From Sphingomonadaceae bacterium (GTDB lineage: Bacteria > Pseudomonadota > Alphaproteobacteria > Sphingomonadales > Sphingomonadaceae): a DNA stretch of 64,000 nucleotides. Position 1 is the stretch's first letter, and each line of letters begins with the position of its first letter. Below, piece after piece: positions 1-8,515 of this stretch. The notes under the pieces are model-generated. The model searched no databases. It saw only the letters and a program-made list of their open reading frames with translations, and was not told the DNA's origin. Position numbers and translations under genes: made by a program. The stretch lies in the NCBI GenBank assembly GCA_025359445.1, contig JANYGB010000038.1:1-64000 (forward strand), written 5' to 3'.

Positions 1-1
1 C

Positions 2-358
2 GACAAGGCCAAGCGCGTGGAATTCCGCTTCCCCGACGCGATGGCCAACCCGTACCTGTGCTATGCCGCGCTGCTGATGGCCGGGCTCGACGGGATCAAG
101 AACAAGATCCACCCGGGCGAGGCGATGGACAAGAACCTGTATGATCTGCCTCCGGCTGAACTGGCCGAAGTGCCGACCGTGTGCGGTTCGTTGCGCGAAG
201 CCTTGGACTGTCTTGAGGCCGATCACGACTTCCTGATCCAGGGCGGGGTCTTCACCAAGGATCAGATCGAAGCCTACATCGAACTTAAATGGCCCGAAGT
301 GATGCGCTGGGAAACCACGCCGTCGGCGGTCGAATTCGATATGTATTACAGCGCCTGA
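2..358 (+). CDS. glnA: Glutamine synthetase type I, C-terminal part
   Basis: Makes glutamine from glutamate, ammonia and ATP in the cytoplasm, the main entry of ammonium into metabolism. Only the last 118 codons are in the window; the gene enters from the left edge in frame 2. The visible part carries the [12 protein letters not shown] block and the [11 protein letters not shown] helix that are typical of the C-terminal catalytic region of bacterial GlnA, and it ends with the usual acidic tail. The adenylylation tyrosine and the ATP-binding residues lie upstream, outside the window. A strong rho-independent terminator follows 24 bases after the stop, so this is the end of its transcript. The family assignment is firm; regulation cannot be judged from the fragment. 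Confidence 0.95.
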   Translation, partial: DKAKRVEFRFPDAMANPYLCYAALLMAGLDGIKNKIHPGEAMDKNLYDLPPAELAEVPTVCGSLREALDCLEADHDFLIQGGVFTKDQIEAYIELKWPEVMRWETTPSAVEFDMYYSA

Positions 359-382
359 GCCACCACTCATGCTGTACATCAG

Positions 383-414
383 GGGCGTCCCGCGAAACCG
401 GGGCGCCCTTTTTT
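383..414 (+). terminator. Rho-independent terminator of glnA
   Basis: A 10-bp stem (383-392 with 399-408, one G-U pair) closes a 6-base loop and runs straight into TTTTTT at 409-414. It lies 24 bases after the glnA stop codon. Confidence 0.9.
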
Positions 415-506
415 GTGCGCGATGCGAGTGCGCGCCGGAACTCACGGACGGTTGCACAGTTTAACCATTCGCAGCCGCAGATGGTTGCTCTGAGTGGAGA
501 CACGCC

Positions 507-656
507 ATGCTCGTCACAATCGCCATTATCCTGCTCGTGCTTTGGGCACTGGGCTTCTTTGCTTTCCATGTCGCCGGTGGATTGATCCATATCCTGCTGG
601 TGGTCGCGCTGATCGTATTCGTGGTGAATTTGGTCCGCGGCCGCAGCGCGATGTAG
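507..656 (+). CDS. Small membrane protein, lmo0937/DUF5670-like
   Basis: A 49-residue protein that is almost wholly hydrophobic. Two membrane segments can be seen, about residues 3-22 and 25-43, split by a short turn with His and Gly, and a basic C-terminus (NLVRGRSAM). The arrangement FHVAGGLIHILLVVALIVFVV matches the lmo0937-type small membrane proteins that are widespread in bacteria and have no settled function. A GTGGAGA ribosome site sits 7 bases ahead of the ATG. It stands alone between the glnA terminator and the lysozyme gene. Family recognition is from memory of the pattern and is moderately sure; that it is a real gene is well supported by the start site and the clear topology. Confidence 0.75.
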   Translation: MLVTIAIILLVLWALGFFAFHVAGGLIHILLVVALIVFVVNLVRGRSAM

Positions 657-739
657 CTGCCGCACCAAAAACGATTTTCCTACACCCGCCTGCCCTGCCT
701 AGTTAGCTGCCGCGATTCGGTAGCGAGGGAGCGGCAGGC

Positions 740-1316
740 GTGAGTTGGAATCTCGATTTCTTTGCAGCACTGCTGCGGATGAAGGCGCAGGCTCCGGACG
801 CGCAGATCGCGCCAATCGCGTCTGAGACTTCCCCCGCACCAGCGAGTGCCACGACGCCAGTTTCAATCGGGCCAGCCGGTATTGCCTTGATCAAGCACTT
901 CGAAGGCTGCGCCCGGCGGCGGGCCGACGGACTGTTTGACGCCTATCCGGATCCCGGCACCGGCGGCGCGCCGTGGACAATCGGGTGGGGGGCAACTGGC
1001 GCTGGAATTTCCCCCGGGGTAATCTGGACTCAAGCGCAGTGCGATGACCGGCTGGAGCGCGATCTGGTGCGCTGTGGCCCGCGCCATCGGCACCGCACCG
1101 ACCACGCAAAGCCAGTTCGATGCGCTGGTCAGCTTTCAATACAACACTGGCGCGATTGCCACGGCGACACTGACCCGGTTGCACACACACGGCCGCTTTG
1201 CCGAAGCTGCGGCCGAATTTGGCAAGTGGGTCAACGCCGTGGGCCGCCGCCTGCCCGGCCTCGTTCGCCGCCGCGCCGCCGAGGCAAAGCTCTATTCCGG
1301 CGGCTTGCCGGCCTGA
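740..1316 (+). pseudogene. GH24 lysozyme (endolysin type), frameshifted
   Basis: Would cut the peptidoglycan sugar backbone. The first frame (GTG start at 740, GGGAG ribosome site) gives an Ala/Pro-rich N-terminal stretch of about 42 residues and then the GH24 active-site region: Glu55 in HFEG, Asp71 in YPD and Thr80 in WTIGWG, spaced as in the T4-lysozyme Glu-Asp-Thr triad. The conserved C-terminal part, FDALVSFQYNTGA and the segment ending KLYSGGLPA, is found only in another frame, from about 1075 to the stop at 1316. A one-base change between about 1060 and 1085 would rejoin them. This is a recent frameshift or a sequencing error. No other phage genes are nearby, so it could be a host autolysin rather than prophage debris. 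Confidence 0.8.
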
Positions 1317-1333
1317 GCGCCGCTGACGTTGTG

Positions 1334-1355
1334 GTGTGACCTTTGTGTGACCTTT
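1334..1355. repeat. Tandem 11-bp direct repeat
   Basis: GTGTGACCTTT occurs twice head to tail (1334-1344 and 1345-1355) just after the lysozyme remnant. No function is evident. Confidence 0.7.
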
Positions 1356-1496
1356 GGCCTTCGAGTGAGGCAACCGAAGCCTGCCGCCCGGTTTGTCGCC
1401 GCAGCGCAGAAGGCGCGCTTTATCGCACCTGAGCCAGCGTCCTTCGAAGGAACGACCAGCGTGCCAAGGCGTTGGTTCCCCTGAAGGAGACTTTCC

Positions 1497-2501
1497 ATGC
1501 GTAAATTGCTGAGCGGCATCGCGCTCGCTGCCCTGGCCGCAACCACCCTCCACTCTGATCCCGGCGGTGGCAAGGGCAATGGCGGCGGCAAGGACCACGG
1601 CAAAGGATCTGCGGAAAATAGCGGCGGGAACGGCAATGGCAGCGGCAATGGCAGCGGCAATGGTGGCGGGAAGCCCGATCATGGTCAGAGTGCGAAGCAT
1701 GAAGATCGCGGCAACGACAATGGCAATGGCAATGGCGATGGCAACGACCACGGCAACGGCAACAAAGCCGATCGCGGCCAAAGCATGGCGGACCACCGCC
1801 AGGATGATCGCGGCTGGACTCAGCCCGTTGGGAAAAACCGCGCTGAAGATCGGCGCAGCGAAAATCAAGGCCGTATTACGCAAAACGATTCCCGGGACGC
1901 GCGGCGCGGCAATTGGCGCGAGTACGATCAGCGCGGGCTGGTCAATGGCTGTCCTCCGGGCCTGGCCAAGAAGAACAACGGCTGCCTGCCGCCGGGCCAG
2001 GCCAAGCAAAGCAATTATGATCGCTATGATCGCAACTGGTGGGGCCTGCGCGGGCTGACCAACACGTCGGGTTATCGCTATGTCGACGGCAACCTGGTGC
2101 GGTTGTCCTCGAATGGCTCGGTGATGAGCTATTACCCGCTGCTCGGCGGCGCGCTGTCGGTTGGCAACGCTTGGCCGAGCGGCTGGCAATCGACCCCGCT
2201 GACGTCCAATTATTCCAACTATTACGGGCTGGATAACGACTACCGCTATTACGACGGCGCAATCTACAACGTCGATCCCGGCACCAGCACGATTCAGAGA
2301 ATCGCCGCACTTCTGACCGGCGACACGTTTAACGTCGGCCAGCGCATGCCATCAGGCTACGACGCTTACAACGTGCCCTACCAGTACCGCAATCAATACG
2401 CGGACAGGCCCGATGCCAACTATCGCTACAGCGACGGCTATGTCTATCAGACTGATCCCAAGACCCAGCTGATCGTCGCCGCGATCCAGCTGCTGACCTG
2501 A
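1497..2501 (+). CDS. Secreted Gly/Asn-rich protein with RcnB-like repeats
   Basis: 334 residues with an N-terminal signal peptide (MRKLLSGIALAALAATTLHS). Residues about 22-95 are low-complexity Gly/Asn/His/Asp, built from GNG and GSGNG units. A middle part is charged and Arg/Asp-rich. Around residue 155 is the pair NGCPPGLAKK / NGCLPPGQAK, seen in many sphingomonad and RcnB-like periplasmic proteins. The C-terminal half has three related units, each starting YRYxDG (YRYVDGNLV, YRYYDGAIYNVDP, YRYSDGYVYQTDP), suggesting a repeated beta module. The ribosome site GAAGGAGA is strong. The protein is probably periplasmic or surface-exposed; its job is unknown. RcnB relatives are linked to metal homeostasis, but that is only a family-level hint. 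Confidence 0.7.
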   Translation: MRKLLSGIALAALAATTLHSDPGGGKGNGGGKDHGKGSAENSGGNGNGSGNGSGNGGGKPDHGQSAKHEDRGNDNGNGNGDGNDHGNGNKADRGQSMADHRQDDRGWTQPVGKNRAEDRRSENQGRITQNDSRDARRGNWREYDQRGLVNGCPPGLAKKNNGCLPPGQAKQSNYDRYDRNWWGLRGLTNTSGYRYVDGNLVRLSSNGSVMSYYPLLGGALSVGNAWPSGWQSTPLTSNYSNYYGLDNDYRYYDGAIYNVDPGTSTIQRIAALLTGDTFNVGQRMPSGYDAYNVPYQYRNQYADRPDANYRYSDGYVYQTDPKTQLIVAAIQLLT

Positions 2502-2523
2502 TACCCGGCGCAAGGAGCGACCC

Positions 2524-3078
2524 ATGAAGCACATCGTCCATTTGCTTGCCGCCGCTGCCGTGCTGGCACTCCCGGCCTGTTCAAAGCCTGCCGCAACCAG
2601 TGGTGCGGCCGCTACCGAAGCGGTCAAATCGGACAAGTCGCTCGGCGACGTGATCGGGGGCGACAGCCAGTTCAAGACGCTGGCGAGCGCGCTCAAAGCG
2701 ACCGGGCTCGACGGGGTGTTTACCGGCAAGGGCGATTACACCGTGCTCGCCCCAACTGATGCTGCGTTCACCGCGCTGGGTGACAAGGCCGGCGACCTCA
2801 CTGCGCCCGACCAGAAGGCCGCGCTTGCCGCAGTGCTGCGCAGCCATGTCGTGCCGGGGATGCTGACCACGGCCGACATCGGCAAGGCGATCGACGCCAA
2901 TGGCGGCAAGCCGATCTCGATGCGCACGATGGGCGCTGGCAGCGTCAAGTTCGCCCGCACCGGTTCAGGCCTGACCGTCACGGCCGACGATGGCTCGGCC
3001 GCCAAGCTGAGCGGCGAGGGAATGTCTGCCAGCAACGGTGCGGTGCTGCCAATCGATGCGGTGCTCAAAAAGCTCTGA
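2524..3078 (+). CDS. Fasciclin-domain lipoprotein
   Basis: 184 residues. A lipoprotein signal with lipobox LPAC (lipidated Cys19) is followed by one fasciclin (FAS1) domain from about residue 40 to the end. The FAS1 hallmarks are visible: the FKTLASALKATGL helix, the YTVLAPTDAAFTAL block, RSHVVPG, and a closing ASNGAVLPIDAVL in place of the usual 'NGVIHVIDxVL'. FAS1 proteins act in cell adhesion or envelope contacts. It is likely anchored in the cell envelope. It begins 22 bases after the preceding secreted-protein gene with an AAGGAGCG ribosome site, so the two are likely co-transcribed and may act together at the surface. Confidence 0.88.
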   Translation: MKHIVHLLAAAAVLALPACSKPAATSGAAATEAVKSDKSLGDVIGGDSQFKTLASALKATGLDGVFTGKGDYTVLAPTDAAFTALGDKAGDLTAPDQKAALAAVLRSHVVPGMLTTADIGKAIDANGGKPISMRTMGAGSVKFARTGSGLTVTADDGSAAKLSGEGMSASNGAVLPIDAVLKKL

Positions 3079-3158
3079 CAACCGGTTGCCCGGCCTGTGG
3101 TTCTACCTGTCGATTGCATCTTGCAATCTGTTGCCGCGAACCCGAAATGGTGTCCGAG

Positions 3159-3176
3159 TTTAATCGAACCATTAAG
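3159..3176. promoter_or_regulatory. Candidate operator upstream of the aldehyde dehydrogenase gene
   Basis: TTTAATCGAACCATTAAG has the form TTTAA-N8-TTAAG and matches 14 of 18 positions with the palindrome at 38953-38970 in front of the thiolase gene. It ends 11 bases before the ATG and overlaps the ribosome site. A shared TetR-type regulator is an inference. Confidence 0.35.
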
Positions 3177-3187
3177 GGAGATTCGCA

Positions 3188-4612
3188 ATGCGCGAGCGGC
3201 TGCAAAATTACATCGACGGTAAATGGGTCGATAGCCAAGGCGGAACCCGCCACGAAGTGATCAGCCCCGGCACCGAAGAGGCGGTCAGCGTGATCACGCT
3301 TGGCACCAAAGCTGATGTTGACACCGCTGTCGCCGCCGCGCGCCGCGCATACAAGACCTTCAAGAAAACCACGCGTGAGGAACGCCTCGCGCTGATGGGC
3401 CGCATTGTCGAAGAATACAAAAAGCGCAGCAAGGACCTTGCCCAATCGATGGCCGAGGAAATGGGTGCGCCGGTTAGCTTTGCTGAAATGGCGCAAGTCG
3501 GCGCGGGCATCGGGGCGTTCATGGGAACGATGGAAGCGCTCAAGAACTTCACCTTCTCAGAACAGCATGGCGCCAACACCGTGGTCTATGAACCGATCGG
3601 CGTGGTCGGCATGATCACTCCATGGAATTGGCCGCTTAACCAGATCGCCTTGAAGGTCGCCCCGGCGCTCGCCGGGGGCAACACCATGATCCTCAAGCCG
3701 AGCGAAGAATGCCCGACCAACGCGGCGATCTTTGCCGAAATCCTTGACGCTGCCGGGGTTCCGCCGGGCGTGTTCAATCTGGTTCAGGGCGATGGCCCCG
3801 GGGTTGGCACGGCAATCTCATCGCACCCCGGGATCGACATGGTCAGCTTCACCGGATCGACCCGTGCCGGGATCGCAGTGGCAATCGCCGCTGCACCAAC
3901 GGTCAAGCGGGTGCACCAGGAACTGGGCGGCAAATCGCCCAACCTCGTGCTGCCGGATGCCGATTTCAACACGGTTCTGCCCGGCACCCTGCAAGGCATT
4001 CTCGTCAACACCGGGCAAAGCTGCATCGCGCCAACCCGCGTGCTGGTCCCGCGCGAACGCCAGGCCGAAGCCGCCGCGTTCGCCAAGGCGATGTTCGAGG
4101 CGACCCCGGTGGGCGATCCGCTGGCCGAGGGCATGCACATCGGCCCGGTGGTCAACAAGGTCCAGTTCGACAAGATCCAGGAACTGATCCAGTCGGCGAT
4201 TGACGAAGGTGCCACACTGGTCACCGGCGGAACCGACCGCCCGGCAGACCTCAACCGCGGCTACTTCATCAAGCCGACGGTGTTCGCCGACGTGACGCCG
4301 GACATGCGGATTGCCAAGGAAGAAACCTTCGGACCCGTAGCAACGCTGATGCCGTATGACAGCCTCGATCAAGGGATCGAGATCGCCAACGACACCTCTT
4401 ACGGGCTGTCGGCAGTGATCTCGGGCGATCCCGCGGAAGCCGCCAAGGTCGCCCCGCTGCTCGAAGCCGGAATGGTCGCGATCAACACCTGGGGCCCCGC
4501 CCCCGGCGCACCGTTCGGCGGCTACAAGCAGAGCGGCAACGGCCGCGAAGGCGGGCTGTTCGGGCTGAAGGACTTCATGGAAATCAAGGCGATTTCGGGT
4601 TTGCCGGCTTGA
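3188..4612 (+). CDS. Aldehyde dehydrogenase family protein
   Basis: 474 residues, full length for the NAD(P)+-dependent ALDH superfamily, which oxidises aldehydes to carboxylic acids in the cytoplasm. The catalytic set is complete: Asn147 in TPWNWP, Glu245 in QELGGKSPN and the nucleophile Cys279 in NTGQSC. The nucleotide-binding motif FTGSTRAG is at about 221-228, and the late EETFGPV and PFGGYKQSGNGREGG motifs are in place. It is monocistronic: a candidate operator lies at 3159-3176 and a very strong terminator follows. The substrate cannot be read from the sequence; it resembles the broad-range ALDHs of hydrocarbon- and alcohol-using alphaproteobacteria. Confidence 0.93.
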   Translation: MRERLQNYIDGKWVDSQGGTRHEVISPGTEEAVSVITLGTKADVDTAVAAARRAYKTFKKTTREERLALMGRIVEEYKKRSKDLAQSMAEEMGAPVSFAEMAQVGAGIGAFMGTMEALKNFTFSEQHGANTVVYEPIGVVGMITPWNWPLNQIALKVAPALAGGNTMILKPSEECPTNAAIFAEILDAAGVPPGVFNLVQGDGPGVGTAISSHPGIDMVSFTGSTRAGIAVAIAAAPTVKRVHQELGGKSPNLVLPDADFNTVLPGTLQGILVNTGQSCIAPTRVLVPRERQAEAAAFAKAMFEATPVGDPLAEGMHIGPVVNKVQFDKIQELIQSAIDEGATLVTGGTDRPADLNRGYFIKPTVFADVTPDMRIAKEETFGPVATLMPYDSLDQGIEIANDTSYGLSAVISGDPAEAAKVAPLLEAGMVAINTWGPAPGAPFGGYKQSGNGREGGLFGLKDFMEIKAISGLPA

Positions 4613-4638
4613 TTTGAGCTGAGCCTTGAGTGGTTACG

Positions 4639-4680
4639 AAACCCCTTCCTGCACGGTGTGCGGGGAGGGGTTTTGTTTTT
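4639..4680 (+). terminator. Rho-independent terminator of the aldehyde dehydrogenase gene
   Basis: A 16-bp stem (4639-4654 with 4658-4673, two or three G-U pairs) with a 3-base loop, followed by TTTTGTTTTT. Confidence 0.92.
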
Positions 4681-4755
4681 AATGGGGGGAGTATTGGGCA
4701 TCAATAACTGGCCCGGTACTGCTCGTTGGTTGGGCTGCGCAATACGATGGCTTGC

Positions 4756-4788
4756 AAAAACGCCGCCGCGCAATTGCGCGACGGCGTT
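4756..4788 (-). terminator. Rho-independent terminator of the PepSY gene
   Basis: Bases 4759-4788 form a nearly perfect 30-bp palindrome centred on CAATTG with one mismatched pair. Read on the minus strand it ends in TTTTT (4756-4760), placing it 20 bases after the stop of the PepSY gene. Confidence 0.85.
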
Positions 4789-4807
4789 CGCATGCACAGT
4801 TTGATGA

Positions 4808-5122
4808 TCAATCGGGGTTAGCACCTTCAGCAGCATTCTCGAGGACCCGGCCGGTCTGGGCATCGACCCCGACCTCGAATGTCTTGCCGTGACTCTTGAT
4901 GTCGAAGGAGTAACGCAGGCCGGTTCCGCCCGCTTCCTTTTCGAGCTCCTGATCGGTGATTACGCCCGGATGCGCCTTCAACGCAGCGGCGCGAGCGGCT
5001 GCTAAAGTGACACGGGCTTGCGGGGCGAGTTTGGCCCCCGTGAGGCCGTGCTTGGCCGGGGCCGCTGTCGCACCCGTGGCAGCCAGCATGGCGATTGCGC
5101 CAAGAACGAGAAAATTACGCAT
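4808..5122 (-). CDS. Secreted PepSY-domain protein
   Basis: 104 residues from the ATG at 5122, chosen because GGAGA sits 6 bases before it; the ATG at 5128 would touch that site. A signal peptide (MRNFLVLGAIAMLAATGATAA) is followed by a single PepSY domain: the helix ARAAALKAHPGVITDQELEKE, then the strands RYSFDIKSHGKTFEVGVDAQTGRVL. PepSY domains are thought to inhibit or modulate proteases or act as periplasmic sensors. The gene is divergent from the response regulator/histidine kinase pair at 5282-7331, an arrangement often seen with PepSY proteins, so it is probably a target or an accessory of that system. Family call firm, role inferred. Confidence 0.88.
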   Translation of the reverse strand: MRNFLVLGAIAMLAATGATAAPAKHGLTGAKLAPQARVTLAAARAAALKAHPGVITDQELEKEAGGTGLRYSFDIKSHGKTFEVGVDAQTGRVLENAAEGANPD

Positions 5123-5281
5123 GGTCATTCTCCAAAGGCTGAATTGCCTTGCGCTGCTTGATAAAGGACCGGACGTTCGCCCACGTTCGCGTCAGGATTG
5201 GGAATTGCCAACTTGTGTTGCGGCGCATCCTGGCGCTGTCTGGGCGAGACCGGAGAATTGCCGCATCGAAAGGCCACGGAA

Positions 5282-5959
5282 GTGAAACTGCTGTTGCTCG
5301 AAGATGACCCAGATACACGCGAGCATGTGAGCAAGATCCTGCGCGCGGCTGGCCATGTCATCGACGCCTGCGCCAATGGGCCAGACGCCATTTTCCTGGG
5401 AACGACCAATAGCTATGCGGTTCTCATTCTTGACCGGATGGTCCCCGGCGTGGATGGCCTGAGTGTGCTTAAAGCGCTTAGATCGGCGGGAAACCTTACG
5501 CCTGCGATCTTTTTGACCGCCATGGACAATGTCGATGATCGCGTTGAAGGGCTCGAAACAGGCGCGGATGATTATTTGGTCAAGCCTTTTGCAGGTAGCG
5601 AGCTACTCGCACGCGTTGCGGCTCTTGGCAGGCGACCGCCAATCGCCGATACAGCGACGATCCTGTTGGTCGCCGATCTGGAAGTCGATCTCCTGAAACG
5701 CACCGTTACGCGAGCCGGGCGCCGGATCGATCTGCAGCAGCAGGAATACAAGTTGCTGGAATATCTTATGCGTCATGCGGGAGAGATCGTGACCCGCACC
5801 ATGCTGTTGGAAAATGTCTGGTCGTTCCATTTCGATCCGGGCACCAATCTGATCGAAAGCCACATGAGCCGGCTCCGGGCGAAAGTGGATCGCGGGTTCG
5901 ACCGTGACCTGATTCATACCGTGCGCAACGCAGGATACCGGCTTGATGCGGAAAGTTAG
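5282..5959 (+). CDS. OmpR/PhoB-family response regulator
   Basis: 225 residues from a GTG start at 5282; the reading frame is open further upstream but the receiver domain begins right here (VKLLLLEDD). The receiver has the acidic pair Asp8/Asp9, phospho-acceptor Asp51 (LILDRM), Thr79 and Lys101 (LVKPF). The C-terminal winged-helix DNA-binding domain runs from about residue 125 to 225, with the typical QEYKLLEYLMRHAGEIVTR and VRNAGYRL motifs. It overlaps the kinase gene by 14 bases, so the two are translated together. It probably controls the divergent PepSY gene and its own operon from the 159-base shared control region. Confidence 0.93.
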   Translation: MKLLLLEDDPDTREHVSKILRAAGHVIDACANGPDAIFLGTTNSYAVLILDRMVPGVDGLSVLKALRSAGNLTPAIFLTAMDNVDDRVEGLETGADDYLVKPFAGSELLARVAALGRRPPIADTATILLVADLEVDLLKRTVTRAGRRIDLQQQEYKLLEYLMRHAGEIVTRTMLLENVWSFHFDPGTNLIESHMSRLRAKVDRGFDRDLIHTVRNAGYRLDAES

Positions 5960-7331
5960 CCTGCTGCGCAGCGGTGCATTCCGCTTTGCTATCCTGATCG
6001 CGGCAATATTCGCGATCGGGACCGGCGTTCTGCTTGCCCAAGTCGAACGATCGGTCAACCGCTACGCAACCGAAGTAGCCAGCGACAGCGTCGCCGCCGA
6101 GATCGCCGTGTTGCGGGGTGAGGACCGAGCTGCGGGGCGGACGCAGCTGATCCAGTCGATAACGCTCCGCGAGCAGGCGGTGCGGGAGCATCAGATCCGC
6201 TACCTGCTGCTCGACAGCCAAGCCCATCGTCTGGCGGGCAGCATTCCCGCGGCCGAAGCGCGTGTCGGCAGTTACGATCTGGTCCTTCCCGCAATTGACC
6301 GTGGCAACGAAAGTGATGCCGCGACGGTTTCGCTGATGACCTTGGGGGTGCGCCTGGACGACGGAGCGATACTGGTCGTCGGCAGCGACACATCGGAATT
6401 GAGGGATTTGCGGCAGACCCTCGGCCTGTCCACCATGGAATTCGGAATCGGGATCAGTCTGCTGGCGTTGATCGGCGGCCTGGTGGTTGGAACGATCTTC
6501 CTGCGCCGGCTCGATCGCGTCAATCACGCAGTCGGGCGCATCATGCAGGGCAGCCTGTCCGAGCGACTTCCGGCGATCGGCATGAGCGCGGAGTTCGACG
6601 AACTATCGACCAACCTGAACCGCATGCTCGACCGGATCGAAAGCCTCATGGCGGGGCTGCGGCAGGTCTCGACCGACATTGCCCACGATTTGAGAACGCC
6701 GTTGACCCGTTTGCGGCAGCGGCTTGAGGACATGAAGGAAGGCTTGGGCGGGTCGGAACCGGTTATCGAGGAACAGATCGAGACGGCGATTGCACAAACC
6801 GATTCAATTCTGGCGATCTTCCGCGCACTGTTGCGCATCAGCTTACTTGAGGCAGGGGCCGGGAAGCAACGCTTTGCCGAGGTCGATCTGAGCGAAATGC
6901 TGGACCGGGTCTTCCACGCCTATCTTCCGGTTGCCGAAGATGCGCATCAAGTCCTGTCAGCCGACATCGAGCCTGCCGTGAAGGTTAGGGGCGATGCAGA
7001 GTTGCTGACCCAGGCGGTCACCAACCTGATCGAAAATGCGCTGGTCCATACCCCGACTGGCAGCCACATTTGCTTGTCAGTCGGGCGGCGAGCGGGCGGA
7101 GTCGCATTGACCGTGGCCGATGATGGTCCTGGTATTCCGGCTGAAGAGCGCGCCAAGGTTCTGAGGCGGTTTTACCGACTCGATGTAAGCCGCCACTCAC
7201 CCGGTGCGGGGCTGGGCTTGGCGATAGTATCCGCCATCGCAGCACTCCACGAAGCGCAGATCTCGCTGGCGGACAATTGTCCGGGACTCCGCGTGGAAAT
7301 TACCTTTCGCAACCTAGCAAATTTGGTCTGA
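5946..7331 (+). CDS. Membrane sensor histidine kinase
   Basis: 461 residues from the ATG at 5946 (a TTG lies just before). Domain order: short cytoplasmic lead, membrane segment about 13-32, periplasmic sensor about 33-160, membrane segment about 163-184, HAMP linker, dimerisation domain with phospho-accepting His247 in STDIAHDLRTPL, and an ATPase domain with the N box (NLIENALVHT), G1 (DDGPGIP) and G2 (GAGLGLAIV). It autophosphorylates and passes phosphate to the response regulator upstream. The periplasmic part shows no recognisable ligand domain. The pairing with a PepSY protein suggests an envelope or cation-type signal, but this is not shown by the sequence. Confidence 0.93.
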   Translation: MRKVSLLRSGAFRFAILIAAIFAIGTGVLLAQVERSVNRYATEVASDSVAAEIAVLRGEDRAAGRTQLIQSITLREQAVREHQIRYLLLDSQAHRLAGSIPAAEARVGSYDLVLPAIDRGNESDAATVSLMTLGVRLDDGAILVVGSDTSELRDLRQTLGLSTMEFGIGISLLALIGGLVVGTIFLRRLDRVNHAVGRIMQGSLSERLPAIGMSAEFDELSTNLNRMLDRIESLMAGLRQVSTDIAHDLRTPLTRLRQRLEDMKEGLGGSEPVIEEQIETAIAQTDSILAIFRALLRISLLEAGAGKQRFAEVDLSEMLDRVFHAYLPVAEDAHQVLSADIEPAVKVRGDAELLTQAVTNLIENALVHTPTGSHICLSVGRRAGGVALTVADDGPGIPAEERAKVLRRFYRLDVSRHSPGAGLGLAIVSAIAALHEAQISLADNCPGLRVEITFRNLANLV

Positions 7332-7514
7332 TCGCTCACAACCGAGACGACCGATAAGTTCGTGGTTGGCGTGAAGATAGAGCGCATACCTGAGCGCGCA
7401 GAGCTGTGCTTACACGTCAGTAATCGCGCACAATGAAAAAATCGCAGTCGTTCCGCCCTCCCGGCCCATCTTTTACCGTTGAATGCATCGCCAACATTGT
7501 CCTTTTCCCACCCC

Positions 7515-8372
7515 TTAACCCCCAACCACCCGGTAATGCCCCTGCACCCCATGCGCACCGTCCTTGGTGCTGCCATCGAGCGGCGGGGCGGTCTCACGGC
7601 GTAGTGCGGCGGCTGCGGCGATCAGGTGGTCCTGGTGGACTTCGCTGTAGCGATCCCAACCGTCGCGGGTCAGGCGTTCGAGCGGGCGGTAGCGGATCTT
7701 GTATTGCATCCGCACCGATCCTTCGACCCAGTAGCCCAGGTACACGTAGGGCAGGCCTTCTTTAGCGGCGCGGCGGATGTGATCGAGGATGATGTAGTTG
7801 CCAAGGCCGCTGCGGCCTGGGGCTTCGGTTTCATAAAAGCTGTAAACCATCGACAATCCGTCAGCTTGGCGGTCGGTCAGGCAGGCGCCGACCAGTTTGC
7901 CGGGCATGCCGTCCATTGCCGGCTCGCGGTATTCGACCACCCAGCTATCGACCGGCGTATGTTCGACCATGTCGGCAAAGTCGGTCTCGTCCATCGTCGC
8001 CATGCCGCCGCCGGGGTGGCGATCGCCCAGGTAGCGCTGGAGCAGGTGGAACTGCTCGGCGGTTGACCATGGGCGGCACAAGCTGGTGACCAAGTCGCTG
8101 TTGCGCTTGAGATCGCGTTTCTGGGTCGACGAGGGGCGGAATTCCCCCGCCACCACCCGCACCGAAATGCATGCGGCGCAATCGAGGCATGATGGGCGAT
8201 AGGACACCGTCTGGCTGCGGCGAAAGCCGATCCGGCCGAGCGCATCGTTGAGTTCGTCCGCGTGTGGACCCTTGAGTTCGGTAAACACCTTACGCTCACT
8301 GCGCCCCGGCAAATAGGGGCACGGCGCCGGGCTGGTCACGAAAAACCGCGGAAATCGCACAGGAGCGGTCAC
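7515..8372 (-). CDS. bpt: Aspartate/glutamate leucyltransferase (Bpt/Ate family)
   Basis: 285 residues, starting with GTG. Transfers Leu from Leu-tRNA to N-terminal Asp or Glu of proteins, feeding them to ClpS/ClpAP under the N-degron rule. Visible hallmarks of the arginyl-tRNA-protein transferase family: the N-terminal [13 protein letters not shown] region, the [12 protein letters not shown] cysteine cluster (about residues 61-67), and a C-terminal GCN5-like fold with [21 protein letters not shown]. The bacterial length and the YLPGR variant fit Bpt rather than eukaryotic Ate1. It is followed downstream by a 183-base gap with no clear terminator. Confidence 0.92.
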   Translation of the reverse strand: MTAPVRFPRFFVTSPAPCPYLPGRSERKVFTELKGPHADELNDALGRIGFRRSQTVSYRPSCLDCAACISVRVVAGEFRPSSTQKRDLKRNSDLVTSLCRPWSTAEQFHLLQRYLGDRHPGGGMATMDETDFADMVEHTPVDSWVVEYREPAMDGMPGKLVGACLTDRQADGLSMVYSFYETEAPGRSGLGNYIILDHIRRAAKEGLPYVYLGYWVEGSVRMQYKIRYRPLERLTRDGWDRYSEVHQDHLIAAAAALRRETAPPLDGSTKDGAHGVQGHYRVVGG

Positions 8373-8515
8373 GATGCGGTCAAATCCCTAACTGCGAACA
8401 GAACCTGCACTATGCCGGTGCAGCGGGTCCGTTGAAAGGGTTTTAACCACAAATCAGGGTAAATGGAGTGTAAATATGCACAGAGGGGCCCGCGGCGCGC
8501 TGCTTGCCCGCTCGC

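Noticed and set aside
740..1316. Prophage remnant suggested by the endolysin-type gene
   Set aside because: No holin, integrase, capsid or attachment sites nearby.
1560..1790. CRISPR-like array from repeated GGCAATGGC units
   Set aside because: The repeats are in frame within a coding region with no unique spacers of even length.
891..2189. Long minus-strand open frame (432 codons) across the lysozyme and Gly/Asn-rich genes
   Set aside because: Low-complexity Ala/Ile product, no ribosome site, fully opposite a recognised gene; an effect of GC-rich codon use.
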